Assembly: GCA_910589045.1 (NCBI GenBank)
Contig: CAJUSH010000005.1
Coordinates: 1 to 64,000 of the forward strand
DNA from: an uncultured Eubacterium sp.
GTDB taxonomy: Bacteria; Bacillota_A; Clostridia; Lachnospirales; Lachnospiraceae
Direction of reading: 5' to 3'
Length of the DNA: 64,000 nucleotides
Shown: in pieces, positions 18,471 to 27,881 of the stretch
Numbering within the stretch: the first letter of the stretch is position 1
How the letters are laid out: every line of letters begins with the position of its first letter
Made by a program: the position numbers and the translations under genes
The notes under the pieces: model-generated
What the model saw: the letters and a program-made list of their open reading frames with translations, nothing else
What the model was told of the DNA's origin: nothing
Database searches by the model: none

Positions 18471-18779
18471 CTACTCGCCCATCATCTGATATGCGCTCGC
18501 CAGCACCTTTTTCCCGTCCATCATTCCGTAATCCGCCATGTTAATCACCGCCACCTTAATTCCCTTCGGCTCATAGTTCGTGCGCATCTCCTCCTCCAGA
18601 AAGCTGATCTGGGGGCCGAGAAGCAGTACATCCACCGGCTCACGGTAGGTGGCAAAGATATTCGCCGACATCGCCTCAATATGTACGTCCTTTCCCTCCT
18701 CCGCGGCCGCGGCTTTCATTTTGTTGACCAGAAGACTGGTTGACATTCCTGCTGCACAGATTAAAATAATATGCTTCAT
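18471..18779 (-). CDS. PTS lactose/cellobiose-family EIIB
   Basis: The 102-residue cytoplasmic EIIB carries the phosphorylated Cys at residue 8 in MKHIILICAAGMSTSLLVNK, and the LLGPQISFLEEE stretch. It takes phosphate from EIIA and passes it to the sugar bound by EIIC. ATG 18779 has GGAGG eight bases upstream; a longer frame to 18833 overlaps the EIIA gene and is not family-like. Confidence 0.95.
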   Translation of the reverse strand: MKHIILICAAGMSTSLLVNKMKAAAAEEGKDVHIEAMSANIFATYREPVDVLLLGPQISFLEEEMRTNYEPKGIKVAVINMADYGMMDGKKVLASAYQMMGE

Positions 18780-18801
18780 CTCTTTTTCCTCCAATTTCAT
18801 T

Positions 18802-19131
18802 TTATTTGCTGTGAATCTGCTGGTACATCTCAATCATCTCGACGGCAAGATCCTTAACCACCATGGCGTCCATCAGATGGTCCTGTCCGTGCACCATCAA
18901 AAGGGTCGCGTAGGAGTCCGTGGCATCCTCGCTGTTTATAGCCCCCTGAATCGTCTCGGTCTGGAACTCATGCGCTTTGATCAGTGACTCATTGCACTCC
19001 TTAATCAGCGCCTGCGCCCGCTCCATCTCATTCTCCCTTGCCGCCCGAATCGCCTCAAGCGCCTTGCTCCTGGCATTGCCGCCGTTGACGACCAGCTCCG
19101 TAACAATTTCTTCCATTGAAATGTTTCCCAT
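18802..19131 (-). CDS. PTS lactose/cellobiose-family EIIA
   Basis: The 109-residue all-helical EIIA has the phospho-acceptor His in LLMVHGQDHLMDA near residue 80 and the family N terminus EIVTELVVNGGNARSKALEAIRAA. It accepts phosphate from HPr. GGAGG precedes the ATG by nine bases. It is the first gene of the EIIA-EIIB-EIIC-GH3-YczE-GH1 operon and lies 196 bases downstream of the regulator gene. Confidence 0.95.
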   Translation of the reverse strand: MGNISMEEIVTELVVNGGNARSKALEAIRAARENEMERAQALIKECNESLIKAHEFQTETIQGAINSEDATDSYATLLMVHGQDHLMDAMVVKDLAVEMIEMYQQIHSK

Positions 19132-19180
19132 CTCTCAATACCTCCAACCTGCAATTTTTGTTCATCGCGATGACCTTCTG

Positions 19181-19327
19181 TTGATAAATCCATCCTATCA
19201 ATACGCCGTCTGAAACTCCAGCTTTCAAATTTCCATAATAATCTGGCAAGTAACGATTCAGCCTTCGGCTTCATAGTGACGGATTCCGCCGGGTTTCAAA
19301 TCTGCCTGCGGCAAATGGGCGGATTCC
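19181..19327. promoter_or_regulatory. Leader region of the PTS operon, with inverted repeats
   Basis: TTGATA (19181-19186) and TATCAA (19196-19201) form a 6-bp inverted repeat that could bind the LicR-type activator. Further upstream (19249-19327) AGTAACGATTC, TTCATAGTGACGG and two facing GGATTCCGCC-like arms resemble the hairpins of the MITE described at 38148 in degenerate form. No strong sigma-A promoter is visible, as expected for an activated operon. Confidence 0.35.
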
Positions 19328-21232
19328 TTATTTCAGATAACAGATCTGGCGCAGCATCTGCATCAGCACGCCAAACTCCTTCTCCCGGATAATCGTCTCC
19401 ACCATCTCCTCCTGCAAAAACAGTGTGGTCGTGACCTCATAGAACCTTGCCAGATGCTTGTCCTCCCGGCTGCTGATAGCAGTCAGAAAGACAAGGCTCA
19501 CCGGATGGCAGCTCCACATAATCTCCTTTTCCAGTATGGCCACGTACACAAAGGTTTCCTCCGTAATGACCTGATAGGGATGGGGCATGGCGATGTGGTT
19601 CCCGAAGTCCGTGTGCCCAAGCTCCTCCCTTTTTTGCACCGCCTCGTAAAAGCCCTCCGGAAGCTCCCGCTGCTTTGCAATCATCTGACAGATATTTTTG
19701 ATCACCGCATCCTTTGTGTCACCCTTTACGCCGACAAACATCTGCTCCTTCCGGTAATATTCATCGAGAAAATCCATCTGCCCCTTCTTTAGGACCTGCC
19801 GCACCCGCACCGCATCCGTTTCGCCCAGAAACTGCCCCACCTCCACAAGGGGCACCGGAATGTGCTCCGTGATGGGAACCGTCGTAAACACGTAATCGAC
19901 CTGCTCAAAGTCAAAGGCCTCCAGCTCATACAGGCTGCACACATATACCTTTTCCAGATACTCCCCAAACTCCTGCTCGTATTTATATTTCAGCATGCGC
20001 GAGCTGCTCCTTCCGCTCCCGCACACAATCAGGATTTTTGAGCGGCTTATCTCAGACGCATTCTGCTCCAGCGCCCAGCTAAAGAGCATGGCAAAATATC
20101 CAATCTCATCCTCCGGCACCTCACACTCGTAATGCCGGCGCAGTACGCCCGCCGCATGCTCTGCCATTGTATACCCGAACACATAATTGTGGCGGATTTC
20201 TTCCAGAAGGGGATTTTTTATGTGGATATGATAGCGCATCCGAATATCAAAGGGCACCATATGCTGGTTTAAGGACATCCGAAGATGGAAGTTCGACCTC
20301 AGCTCAATCCGAAACTCCTCATAAATTTGCTCGAGCATTTCCACCACAAGCCTGTCTAACTCCTCACGGATGACAAAGTTTCCGCTGTCGTTCTCCCTGT
20401 TTCCAATCATACGGACACCGGAAAGATACAGCGCTATGTAAGCAATCTCCTGCTTTGGACAGGCCACCTGCTGCCACGCTTCCAGATACGCAGCCAGCTC
20501 CTCCGCCAAAAGCTCCTCTTCCCCGTGCTTTTTATCAGCTTCCATCCCCCGCAGGTCCACATAGTGCCCGCGGCGGATTCGTTTCAGTGCGACATAAATC
20601 TGGGTAATCACGTTCTCCAGCGCTTCCTCCGGAAGAAATACCTTATATTTTCCCAAAAGCTCCAAAACCTTTTCCGCAAGCTGATCCATCTCCTTCGCGT
20701 AAGAAAGCTTCATGCTGCTCACCGGCATATTTTTCCGGACAAAGCGCTCGCCCAGGCATCTTCTGATATCAAATTCTTCCCCGAGAGCCCTCATTCCGTA
20801 ATTGGGCTTCCGGTCGATGGCAATCCGGTATTCGGACAGAATCTTTTCCGCCTGCCGGATGGAAACCTGCAAGGTTGACCTGGACACACACAGAAACTCG
20901 CACATATCCTCAATCTTCGTATACGCATCGTGGTTCAAAAGATAGGCAAGCAAATAATTTGTGCGCTCCTCGGTGCTGTCGGGAAGCTCGCCCTGCTCAT
21001 GCTCTGCTTCCAGCATCGCCTCGCGTGCATGCTCCTTTTCCTCCACCAGCAGAACCCCATATCTCGGCCTTGTATCGATGCGCACGCCGTAGCGCGCGCC
21101 AAGCTCGTCAAGCTCCTTTAACCGGGTCCTCACCGTTTTGGGACTCACTTCCAGCTTTTTTGCCAGCTCGGACGCCGTATGATACGAAACCGTGGATAAA
21201 AGCTCAAGAAGCCTCCTCAAATCATCCCTCAT
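19328..21232 (-). CDS. licR: LicR/BglG-type PTS-regulated transcriptional activator
   Basis: The 634-residue protein has two N-terminal helix-turn-helix segments (residues 1-60, SELAKKLEVSPKTVRTRLKEL, and about 90-160, CEFLCVSRSTLQVSI), two PRD domains (about 170-390) with regulatory His residues, an EIIB-like domain (ILIVCGSGRSSSRMLKYKYE, Cys near 406) and a C-terminal mannitol/fructose-type EIIA domain with the His of GNHIAMPHPY near 566. Such activators respond to HPr and cognate EIIB phosphorylation. It lies just upstream of, and in line with, the PTS operon, its likely target. Confidence 0.92.
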   Translation of the reverse strand: MRDDLRRLLELLSTVSYHTASELAKKLEVSPKTVRTRLKELDELGARYGVRIDTRPRYGVLLVEEKEHAREAMLEAEHEQGELPDSTEERTNYLLAYLLNHDAYTKIEDMCEFLCVSRSTLQVSIRQAEKILSEYRIAIDRKPNYGMRALGEEFDIRRCLGERFVRKNMPVSSMKLSYAKEMDQLAEKVLELLGKYKVFLPEEALENVITQIYVALKRIRRGHYVDLRGMEADKKHGEEELLAEELAAYLEAWQQVACPKQEIAYIALYLSGVRMIGNRENDSGNFVIREELDRLVVEMLEQIYEEFRIELRSNFHLRMSLNQHMVPFDIRMRYHIHIKNPLLEEIRHNYVFGYTMAEHAAGVLRRHYECEVPEDEIGYFAMLFSWALEQNASEISRSKILIVCGSGRSSSRMLKYKYEQEFGEYLEKVYVCSLYELEAFDFEQVDYVFTTVPITEHIPVPLVEVGQFLGETDAVRVRQVLKKGQMDFLDEYYRKEQMFVGVKGDTKDAVIKNICQMIAKQRELPEGFYEAVQKREELGHTDFGNHIAMPHPYQVITEETFVYVAILEKEIMWSCHPVSLVFLTAISSREDKHLARFYEVTTTLFLQEEMVETIIREKEFGVLMQMLRQICYLK

Positions 21233-21394
21233 GCTTCCCTCCCAAATTCTAAAATTTTACATTCCAAACACGAATCCCGCAAAAATGCAAACATCCACCT
21301 CATAATTTTGCTGAACATATTATAACTGATTCCCTTACCCGTCTCCATTTGGGAAATTACCACTTTAATGTTCCGTTTTCTTTTCCTGAACGAC

Positions 21395-21428
21395 AAAAAT
21401 CGCCACCTCCGAAAAGGTGACGATTTTT
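21395..21428 (-). terminator. Intrinsic terminator after purA
   Basis: A 14-bp stem with one mismatch (21395-21408 with 21415-21428) and a 6-nt loop ends in a TTTTT run on the minus strand, 18 bases after the purA stop. Confidence 0.85.
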
Positions 21429-21445
21429 CTATCATGTATTTCACG

Positions 21446-22723
21446 CTATTTTTTGTAGATGATGTCCTCCCTGCCCGGGCCGTTGGAAACCATCGTGATG
21501 GGATAGCCGATCTGTTCCTCAATAAACTCAATATAGTTCCGGCAGTTTTCCGGGAGCTCATCGTAGCTGCGGATCCCCTGCACGTCGCATTTCCAGCCCG
21601 GAAGAACCTGTAACACCGGCTTTGCCTGCTTCAGCTTTGCGGTCACCGGAAAATCCGTAGTCACTTCACCGTCAATCTCGTAGCCTACACACACCGGAAT
21701 CTCGTCGAGATAGCCCAGCGCATCCACGACCGTCAGAACCACATCGGTCGTTCCCTGCAGACGGCAGCCGTATTTGCTGGCCACGCAGTCAAACCAGCCC
21801 ACACGTCTGGGACGTCCTGTAGTCGCGCCGTACTCTCCGCCGTCTCCGCCGTGGTCCCGAAGCTCCTTCGCCTCGTCGCCGAAAATCTCGCTGACAAACT
21901 CTCCCGCGCCCACCGCAGACGAATATGCCTTGCACACGGTCACGATCTGTTTGATCTCATAGGGCGGAATGCCCGCGCCGATGGCGCCGTAGGCAGCAAG
22001 GGTGGATGAGGATGTAACCATGGGGTAAATGCCGTGGTCGGGGTCCTTCATCGTTCCAAGCTGGCCCTCTAAAAGTATGGTTTTGTTCTCCTTTAACGCC
22101 TTCGCGAGATAAGCGGATACATCGCAGACGTAAGGCGCAATCATCTCCCTGTAGCCGTGCAGCTCCTCAAGCAGCTCCTCCGGCTTAATCACAGGCTTGT
22201 GATAGAGATGCTCCAGTATCACGTTTTTCTGCTCGCAGATGCGTGCGGCCTTCTCCTTCAAACGCTCCTCATCAAAAAGCTCACTCACCTGAAAACCGAT
22301 TTTTGCATATTTATCTGAATAAAACGGCGCAATGCCGGACTTCGTGGAGCCGAAGGATTTTCCCCCCAGGCGCTCCTCCTCGTACTGGTCAAAGAGCACA
22401 TGATAGGACATCACCATCTGTGCCCGGTCAGATACAAGAATCTTCGGCGCGGGAACGCCCTTTGATGTAATATCCTCAATCTCTGTGCACAGCTTCTTAA
22501 CATCCAGCGCAACACCATTTCCGATGATGCTCGTAGTATGGTCGTAAAACACACCGCTCGGCAGCGTATGCAGCGCGAACTTGCCGTAATTGTTCTTGAT
22601 CGTGTGTCCTGCGTTGGCCCCACCCTGAAAACGGATGATAATGTCTGCATCCCCTGCAAGCATGTCAGTGATTTTTCCTTTACCCTCGTCGCCCCAGTTT
22701 GCTCCAACTACTGCTTTAACCAT
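21446..22723 (-). CDS. purA: Adenylosuccinate synthetase
   Basis: PurA joins IMP and aspartate with GTP to form adenylosuccinate, the first committed step to AMP. The 425-residue protein opens with the P-loop-like GANWGDEGKGK, has FQGGANAGHTI, the IMP-binding LEGQLGTMKD stretch, and TTGRPRRVGWFD. Full family length. AGGAGGTACTATC precedes the ATG. It stands alone with a terminator after it and a leader hairpin before it. Confidence 0.97.
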   Translation of the reverse strand: MVKAVVGANWGDEGKGKITDMLAGDADIIIRFQGGANAGHTIKNNYGKFALHTLPSGVFYDHTTSIIGNGVALDVKKLCTEIEDITSKGVPAPKILVSDRAQMVMSYHVLFDQYEEERLGGKSFGSTKSGIAPFYSDKYAKIGFQVSELFDEERLKEKAARICEQKNVILEHLYHKPVIKPEELLEELHGYREMIAPYVCDVSAYLAKALKENKTILLEGQLGTMKDPDHGIYPMVTSSSTLAAYGAIGAGIPPYEIKQIVTVCKAYSSAVGAGEFVSEIFGDEAKELRDHGGDGGEYGATTGRPRRVGWFDCVASKYGCRLQGTTDVVLTVVDALGYLDEIPVCVGYEIDGEVTTDFPVTAKLKQAKPVLQVLPGWKCDVQGIRSYDELPENCRNYIEFIEEQIGYPITMVSNGPGREDIIYKK

Positions 22724-22745
22724 GATAGTACCTCCTCATCTGCAT

Positions 22746-22777
22746 AAAAAAAGCAGGGTGTAAAAACCTGCCTTTTT
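22746..22777 (-). terminator. Hairpin with U-run in the purA leader
   Basis: On the minus strand GGCAGG and CCTGC form a short stem with an 8-nt loop followed by TTTTTTT, ending about 25 bases before the purA start codon. It could be the terminator of degV, but a plausible purA promoter (22799-22827) lies upstream of it, so it may instead act as an attenuator in the purA leader. Confidence 0.55.
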
Positions 22778-22798
22778 AATGTCCGTTTTTACTTTCTG

Positions 22799-22827
22799 AT
22801 TATACATGATTCTATCGGCAAAGTAAA
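22799..22827 (-). promoter_or_regulatory. Probable purA promoter
   Basis: On the minus strand TTTACT (22822-22827) and TATAAT (22799-22804) are 17 bases apart. The predicted transcript would start near 22792, before the leader hairpin. Confidence 0.5.
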
Positions 22828-22893
22828 GGGCTGTTTTCATCAGCCGCAGCAAGTGCGTGGCCCGGGTATAAAACGTAAACGCAAAGGGGCCTG

Positions 22894-23766
22894 CTACGCG
22901 GGCGCCCCGATTTTGTGGGAGGTCGCAATCGCCAGCGCCCCCGGCCCGATGTGGCACGAGACGCTCAGGGAAAGCGGGTTTACAACGATGTCGTGGTTCG
23001 GGAACTGTGCCTGAACCTCAGCCTTAAACTGGTTTGCCGCCTCCAGATCGTAGGTGTAGGCAATCTCCAGATGCATATTTGCACCGGATGCGTCATGAAA
23101 GCGCTCCGCAAAATCTTTTTTCATGGCGTCCAGCATAATGGCCTTCGCCTGCTTCACCGTGCGCGCCTTCGCAAAAGCGTCCAGCTTTTCACCCTGAATC
23201 TGCAGCACCGGCTTGAGCTTTAAAAGGGTTCCGAGTGCCGCCGCCGCGGGCGTGATGCGCCCGCCCTTCTTCAAATAGGTCAGCGTATCCACCATAATAT
23301 AGATCGAAGACAAAAATTTTTCTTCCATTAAAATATCGCGAATCTCCGATGCCGTTTTCCCCTCATCCGCCAGCTGCTTTGCGTCCAGCACGGACTGTCG
23401 CTGGGTCACGGAAATGCGCTGATTGTCCACAACATATACGTTATCCTCAAAATCCTGCGCCAGCATCAGAGCCGTCTGGCAGGAGCTGGAAAGCCCGCTG
23501 GACATGGGAATATACACAATCTCGTCGTACTCCTCCAAAAGCTTCTTCCACGTATCCGTCACGCTGCCCACCGTAGGCATGGACGTCTTGATCTCGGCGC
23601 CCTCCTTCAGCCGCTCGTAAAACTGCTCCTGACTTAAATCAATCTCCTCAAACAGCATCTTGTCATTGATATAAAAAGGCATCGGCATCACATGGATTCC
23701 CAGGCTCGCTCCCTTAGCCTGTGTAATTCCGGAATTGCTGTCTGTCACAATCGCTACCCTACTCAT
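22894..23766 (-). CDS. DegV family fatty-acid-binding protein
   Basis: The 290-residue protein matches the DegV/FakB fold: AIVTDSNSGI at residues 4-13, MPMPFYINDKM, SMPTVGSVTDTWKKLLEEYDEIVYIPMSSGLSSS in pieces around 75-115, and YLKKGGRITPAAAALGTLLKLKPVL near 165-190. FakB-type DegV proteins hold fatty acids for phosphorylation by FakA. The ATG at 23766 has GGAGGG five bases upstream and excludes a longer frame to 23805. The ligand here is unknown. Confidence 0.9.
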   Translation of the reverse strand: MSRVAIVTDSNSGITQAKGASLGIHVMPMPFYINDKMLFEEIDLSQEQFYERLKEGAEIKTSMPTVGSVTDTWKKLLEEYDEIVYIPMSSGLSSSCQTALMLAQDFEDNVYVVDNQRISVTQRQSVLDAKQLADEGKTASEIRDILMEEKFLSSIYIMVDTLTYLKKGGRITPAAAALGTLLKLKPVLQIQGEKLDAFAKARTVKQAKAIMLDAMKKDFAERFHDASGANMHLEIAYTYDLEAANQFKAEVQAQFPNHDIVVNPLSLSVSCHIGPGALAIATSHKIGAPA

Positions 23767-23845
23767 ATTTCCCTCCATAAACCATATTTCATAACCTGCC
23801 CGCAAGTGCCTCGTTTAGTGCCGCATTCACCGGCTTTTCTAAATA

Positions 23846-23874
23846 ATTATACAAAAGCTCCCGCTGTTTTGCAA
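23846..23874 (-). promoter_or_regulatory. Sigma-A-like promoter for the DegV gene
   Basis: On the minus strand TTGCAA (23869-23874) and TATAAT (23846-23851) are exactly 17 bases apart, about 80 bases upstream of the start codon. Confidence 0.7.
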
Positions 23875-23944
23875 TACTCAGACTTTCCCGCATTTACAGC
23901 GAAATGATTACTTTATAGTTTTAAAAGGTCTATGGAATTAAATT

Positions 23945-26131
23945 TTACATTTCGGCTTCCTTCTCATCCCAGGCGGTAAAATAAAACTGCCACGCATGGT
24001 ACTCCTCAAAAACAACCGGTATCTGCACCCCCATATGTCCCAGTGCACTTCCGTCATAAACGCGCCCGTCCGCTTCGCAATAATACTTCCGCTTCGGGTC
24101 GAGCCCCCTGCACTGCACGTAGGAGACGTTCGGATTCGCGTGCGTCGTCAGCGACACGACATTTAAAAGCGCTTCCTTCTTATCCTTCGAAACAAAATTC
24201 CATGCCGCCATCTCCGCATCCTCGCCCGGCGTGTGCAGACGGTAATAATCTCCGTTATGAATCAGATCCCAATATTTTTTATATTCTCTGATCTGCTGCC
24301 TTACCGCCTCCTTTTCCTCCGGCGTTAAGAGGTTTACATCCAGCTCATAGCCAAAGCTGCCCGCCATTGCCACAACGCTTCTTGTATGAATATTTGTCTC
24401 TCTTCCGGTTTGATGGTTCGGGGAGGCGGACACATGGGAGCCAACCGCCGATATGGGATATCCAAAGGATGTCCCGTGCTGAATCCGGATTCGCTCAATC
24501 GCATCCGTATCGTCGCTGCACCAGATCTGCGGCGTATAATAGAGCATTCCCGCATCAAATCTTCCGCCACCTCCGCAGCAACCCTCGATCAGTATGTCCG
24601 GATAACGGCAAATCAGCCGCTCAAGGAAATCGTAAACCCCCAGCACATACTCATACATGATCCTTCCGTAATTCTGATACCCCTCCACCGCAGTGTACAC
24701 ATCATGAATACTGCGGTTCATGTCCATTTTGATATACGCTATATTTGCCGAATCTAAAACCTTCACGATCTGCTCAAAAATATAATCGACAACCTCTTTT
24801 CTGGAGAAATCCAGCACGAGCTGCTCCCTGCACCTCACCGGCTTTTTCCCCGGTATGACATACGCCCATTCCGGATGCTTCCGGTATAGCTCGCTGTCCT
24901 CATTTACCATCTCCGGCTCAATCCATATACCGAATTTCATGCCCATCTCATTGATCTGCGACACAATATCATGAAGCGTTCCGCCCAGCTTTTCCTCATT
25001 TACGTACCAATCGCCGAGCGCCCGGTCATCGTGGTCTCTTTTTCCGAACCAGCCGTCGTCGAGCACAAACATCTCCACACCAAGCTCCGCCGCCTCTCTT
25101 GCAATATCGATGAGCTTTTTTCCGTCAAACTTCATATAGGTAGCTTCCCAGTTGTTAATTACCACCGGACGACGCGCGGTTTTATATTTTCCCCGACATA
25201 CATGATAACGGATCAGGCGATGGTAAATATGGGACAATGCCGTAAGTCCATTTGCCGTATAGGCAAGCGCCGCCTCCGGCGTATAAAAGCATTCTTCCGC
25301 AGCCAGGGAATAATCCAGCATTTCATCCGAGATTCCAAGCTGCATCCGTGTCTGGTCATACTGATCCCGCTCCACCTCAAACCCAAAATTTCCGCTGTAG
25401 AGCAGGGACATGCCATAGCAGTCCCCCGCATCCTCGCCGGTGTGCTTATCCGCCAGTATAAAAAACGGATTGTGCTGATGGCTGGACGCTCCTCTTCGGC
25501 TTCCAAGCCGCTGGCTTCCGTGAATCAGCGGGGTACGCTCAAGATTTCGCTCCATGGCATGCCGCCCGTAAAAATGCAGCAGATCAAAATCCCCCTGCAC
25601 AAAGTCCAGAACGGCGCTGAACGCCTTTCCGATATAAACCGTTTCCTTCCCGCAGTTTTTGATCACTGCGCTGCGCGTAATCACGTCCAGCTCCGGCAGC
25701 ACACCATATTTTAACGTGACCTCCACAAGGGACGCCGCATCCTTTAAAACCACCTCCAGCGTCTGTGCTTTATCCTCCTTCGCATACACCGCCGGGAGCC
25801 CCGGGATGGCATATTTCCCTTTTATAAAACGGTGGGACCGATACCTCAGATCGATTCCGAACACACCGCTGCCGTTTCGTATGTTGACTGCCGGACTTCT
25901 GAAATCACCGCTTCCATAACACGGGTACTCCTGCGGGAGCACGTCCAGCGAATAGGTTCGGTCGCTGCCCACATCATAAGGGTTTCCGCTGTATCCCCTG
26001 TCATAGTATTGCAGGATATAGCTCATATCACATTCCGTCCGTGGCCCGTAATACAAATGCAGCAGAAAACCCAAATCCGAGATTCCCATCTGATAGGTGG
26101 TGTTGTTTGTATGTAGCGTTAATAATTCCAA
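23945..26131 (-). CDS. aga: Alpha-galactosidase, GH36
   Basis: The 728-residue enzyme removes alpha-1,6-galactose from raffinose, stachyose or melibiose. The N-terminal beta-sandwich is followed by the barrel with NNWEATYMKFD, VLDDGWFGKRDHD near residue 360, the nucleophile Asp in IKMDMNRSIHD near 472 and the acid/base Asp in WCSDDTDA near 542. Length and motifs fit the bacterial tetrameric GH36 subgroup. No signal peptide, so substrate must be imported, which the ABC transporter genes directly upstream would do; it starts two bases after the permease stop. Confidence 0.96.
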   Translation of the reverse strand: MELLTLHTNNTTYQMGISDLGFLLHLYYGPRTECDMSYILQYYDRGYSGNPYDVGSDRTYSLDVLPQEYPCYGSGDFRSPAVNIRNGSGVFGIDLRYRSHRFIKGKYAIPGLPAVYAKEDKAQTLEVVLKDAASLVEVTLKYGVLPELDVITRSAVIKNCGKETVYIGKAFSAVLDFVQGDFDLLHFYGRHAMERNLERTPLIHGSQRLGSRRGASSHQHNPFFILADKHTGEDAGDCYGMSLLYSGNFGFEVERDQYDQTRMQLGISDEMLDYSLAAEECFYTPEAALAYTANGLTALSHIYHRLIRYHVCRGKYKTARRPVVINNWEATYMKFDGKKLIDIAREAAELGVEMFVLDDGWFGKRDHDDRALGDWYVNEEKLGGTLHDIVSQINEMGMKFGIWIEPEMVNEDSELYRKHPEWAYVIPGKKPVRCREQLVLDFSRKEVVDYIFEQIVKVLDSANIAYIKMDMNRSIHDVYTAVEGYQNYGRIMYEYVLGVYDFLERLICRYPDILIEGCCGGGGRFDAGMLYYTPQIWCSDDTDAIERIRIQHGTSFGYPISAVGSHVSASPNHQTGRETNIHTRSVVAMAGSFGYELDVNLLTPEEKEAVRQQIREYKKYWDLIHNGDYYRLHTPGEDAEMAAWNFVSKDKKEALLNVVSLTTHANPNVSYVQCRGLDPKRKYYCEADGRVYDGSALGHMGVQIPVVFEEYHAWQFYFTAWDEKEAEM

Positions 26132-26133
26132 GC

Positions 26134-26967
26134 TTATTTTCCTCCTGTCATAGCCACACCTTCAATAAAGTGTTTCTGGAAGCATAAGTACAGTACGACC
26201 ATCGGAAGCATTGCGAGCAGGGAGCCTGCCATCAATACCGGATAATTTGTGCTGAACTGGCTGTTCAGACTGGACAATCCTGCGGAAAGGGTCGTCGAAT
26301 TGATATCCGTATTCGCAACCAACGGCCACATCAAATCCGTGTAGGCAAATACGGCGGTAAATACCGACAACGCCGCAACGGATGATTTTGTCAGCGGAAA
26401 CATGATCTTCGTAAAGGTCTGCCATCTCGTACAGCCGTCCAGATAAGCCGCCTCCGCAATCTCGTCCGGGATTCCCATATACGCCTGCCTCAAAAAGAAG
26501 GTTCCGAAGGCGCTCACGATTCCGGGAAATACAAGTGAAAAAATCGTGTCGGTAAGTCCCAGCTTCGCGATCATCTGATACTGGGGAATGATAAAAATCT
26601 GCCCGGGTATCATCTGCTGCACGATAATCAATGTAAATAAAATATTTTTTCCTTTAAAATTCAGCTTTGCGAATGCATAACCTGCCATTGAGCAAAATGC
26701 AACCGCACATACAACTCTCAGAAAAATCATAAGCGCCGTATTAAAATACAGATTCCCGAAGGGAAGCAGATCCAGCACCTTTGTAAAGGAACTGAAATCC
26801 CAGTTTGCAGGTAAAATCGTCGGCGGTATCTGCATGACCTCCGCATTTGTCTTGAAAGAAGTGAGAAGCATCCACACAAACGGAAAAACCATAACAATGG
26901 AGCCTATGATCAGTGCAATATAAACAAAAATAGTTGTGACATTTTTCTTCTGCTTCAACGATACCAC
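26134..26967 (-). CDS. ABC sugar transporter permease, MalG/MsmG type
   Basis: The 277-residue membrane protein has six predicted helices and the cytoplasmic EAA loop EIAEAAYLDGCTRWQTFTKIMFP near residues 165-187 that contacts the ATPase. It pairs with the permease encoded just upstream (three bases apart) to import alpha-galactosides for the GH36 enzyme. Family: carbohydrate uptake transporter 1. Confidence 0.93.
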   Translation of the reverse strand: MVSLKQKKNVTTIFVYIALIIGSIVMVFPFVWMLLTSFKTNAEVMQIPPTILPANWDFSSFTKVLDLLPFGNLYFNTALMIFLRVVCAVAFCSMAGYAFAKLNFKGKNILFTLIIVQQMIPGQIFIIPQYQMIAKLGLTDTIFSLVFPGIVSAFGTFFLRQAYMGIPDEIAEAAYLDGCTRWQTFTKIMFPLTKSSVAALSVFTAVFAYTDLMWPLVANTDINSTTLSAGLSSLNSQFSTNYPVLMAGSLLAMLPMVVLYLCFQKHFIEGVAMTGGK

Positions 26968-26970
26968 CTC

Positions 26971-27855
26971 CTAAACCTCATAATTAACCCATTTTTTCTG
27001 TCCGATAAACTGCACCGCGGTGATAATACCGATCAGCAATACCGTCCAGATTACAATTGCAGACGCATAGCCCCGGTTTCCGGAGACAAAGGACTCACGG
27101 TAAAACAGGTAAATCAGGGACTGCGCCTTGCTCAGCGCCGGGTTTCCCTCTCCTACGATCATGTACAGCAGATCATATACCTTTAAGGACGCCATCAACC
27201 GCATAATCAGCACAACAAACAAAGTCGGTGATACCATAGGCAGTGTAATATAGCGGAATTGCTGAAATTTTGTACAGCCGTCAAGGCTTGCCGCCTCGTA
27301 ATAGCTCTTGGATATGTTCTGGATTCCAGACAAAAGCAGCACGGCGTCATAGCCAAGCGCACTCCAGATCGCTACAATCGCCACCGTGACAATAATGATG
27401 TTCGGATTTGTAATCCAGTCTATGTGCGTGTGGAATACCGTATTGAGAATGCCGTACTCGGCGTTGAACATCCACTTCCACACCATTGCAACCGCTGCCG
27501 GAGCCACGACCATCGGCAGGAAAAAGATTGCACGGAACACGACCTTCCCCTTTATTTTTGCATTGAGCAGAATCGCAATCACAAGCGCCAGCATGACACC
27601 GATCGGAACCGTCAAAATACAAAACCATACCGTATTCCATGTCGCCCGCCAGAATTCCCCGTCGGACAACATCTTTGCGTAATTTGCCAGACCCACAAAC
27701 TCCCGTCCGCCAAACACCTTGGCGGAGGAGAGACTTAACAGAATCGTATCGATAAAAGGATATACATTTAAAATCAGAAGCCCTATGATCGTAGGCGCAA
27801 TCATCATCAGGCCCCACTTATTATCCTGATCAAATCCTTTGGTTTTTTTCTTCAT
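26971..27855 (-). CDS. ABC sugar transporter permease, MalF/MsmF type
   Basis: The 294-residue membrane protein has six helices and the EAA loop YYEAASLDGCTKFQQFRYITLP. The start MKKKTKGFDQD at 27855 follows GGGGGA five bases away and begins 27 bases after the binding-protein stop. It forms the other half of the pore. No ATPase gene is present in the cluster, so a shared MsmK-type ATPase elsewhere must energise it, as known for many Firmicutes CUT1 systems. Confidence 0.93.
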   Translation of the reverse strand: MKKKTKGFDQDNKWGLMMIAPTIIGLLILNVYPFIDTILLSLSSAKVFGGREFVGLANYAKMLSDGEFWRATWNTVWFCILTVPIGVMLALVIAILLNAKIKGKVVFRAIFFLPMVVAPAAVAMVWKWMFNAEYGILNTVFHTHIDWITNPNIIIVTVAIVAIWSALGYDAVLLLSGIQNISKSYYEAASLDGCTKFQQFRYITLPMVSPTLFVVLIMRLMASLKVYDLLYMIVGEGNPALSKAQSLIYLFYRESFVSGNRGYASAIVIWTVLLIGIITAVQFIGQKKWVNYEV

Positions 27856-27881
27856 AGGAAGTTCCCCCATTCACATTTTTT

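Noticed and set aside
23789..23893. 34-codon minus-strand frame MRESLSIAKQRELLYNYLEK... before the DegV gene
   Set aside because: The sequence looks protein-like, but there is no ribosome site and the DegV promoter lies inside it; more likely a remnant than a gene.
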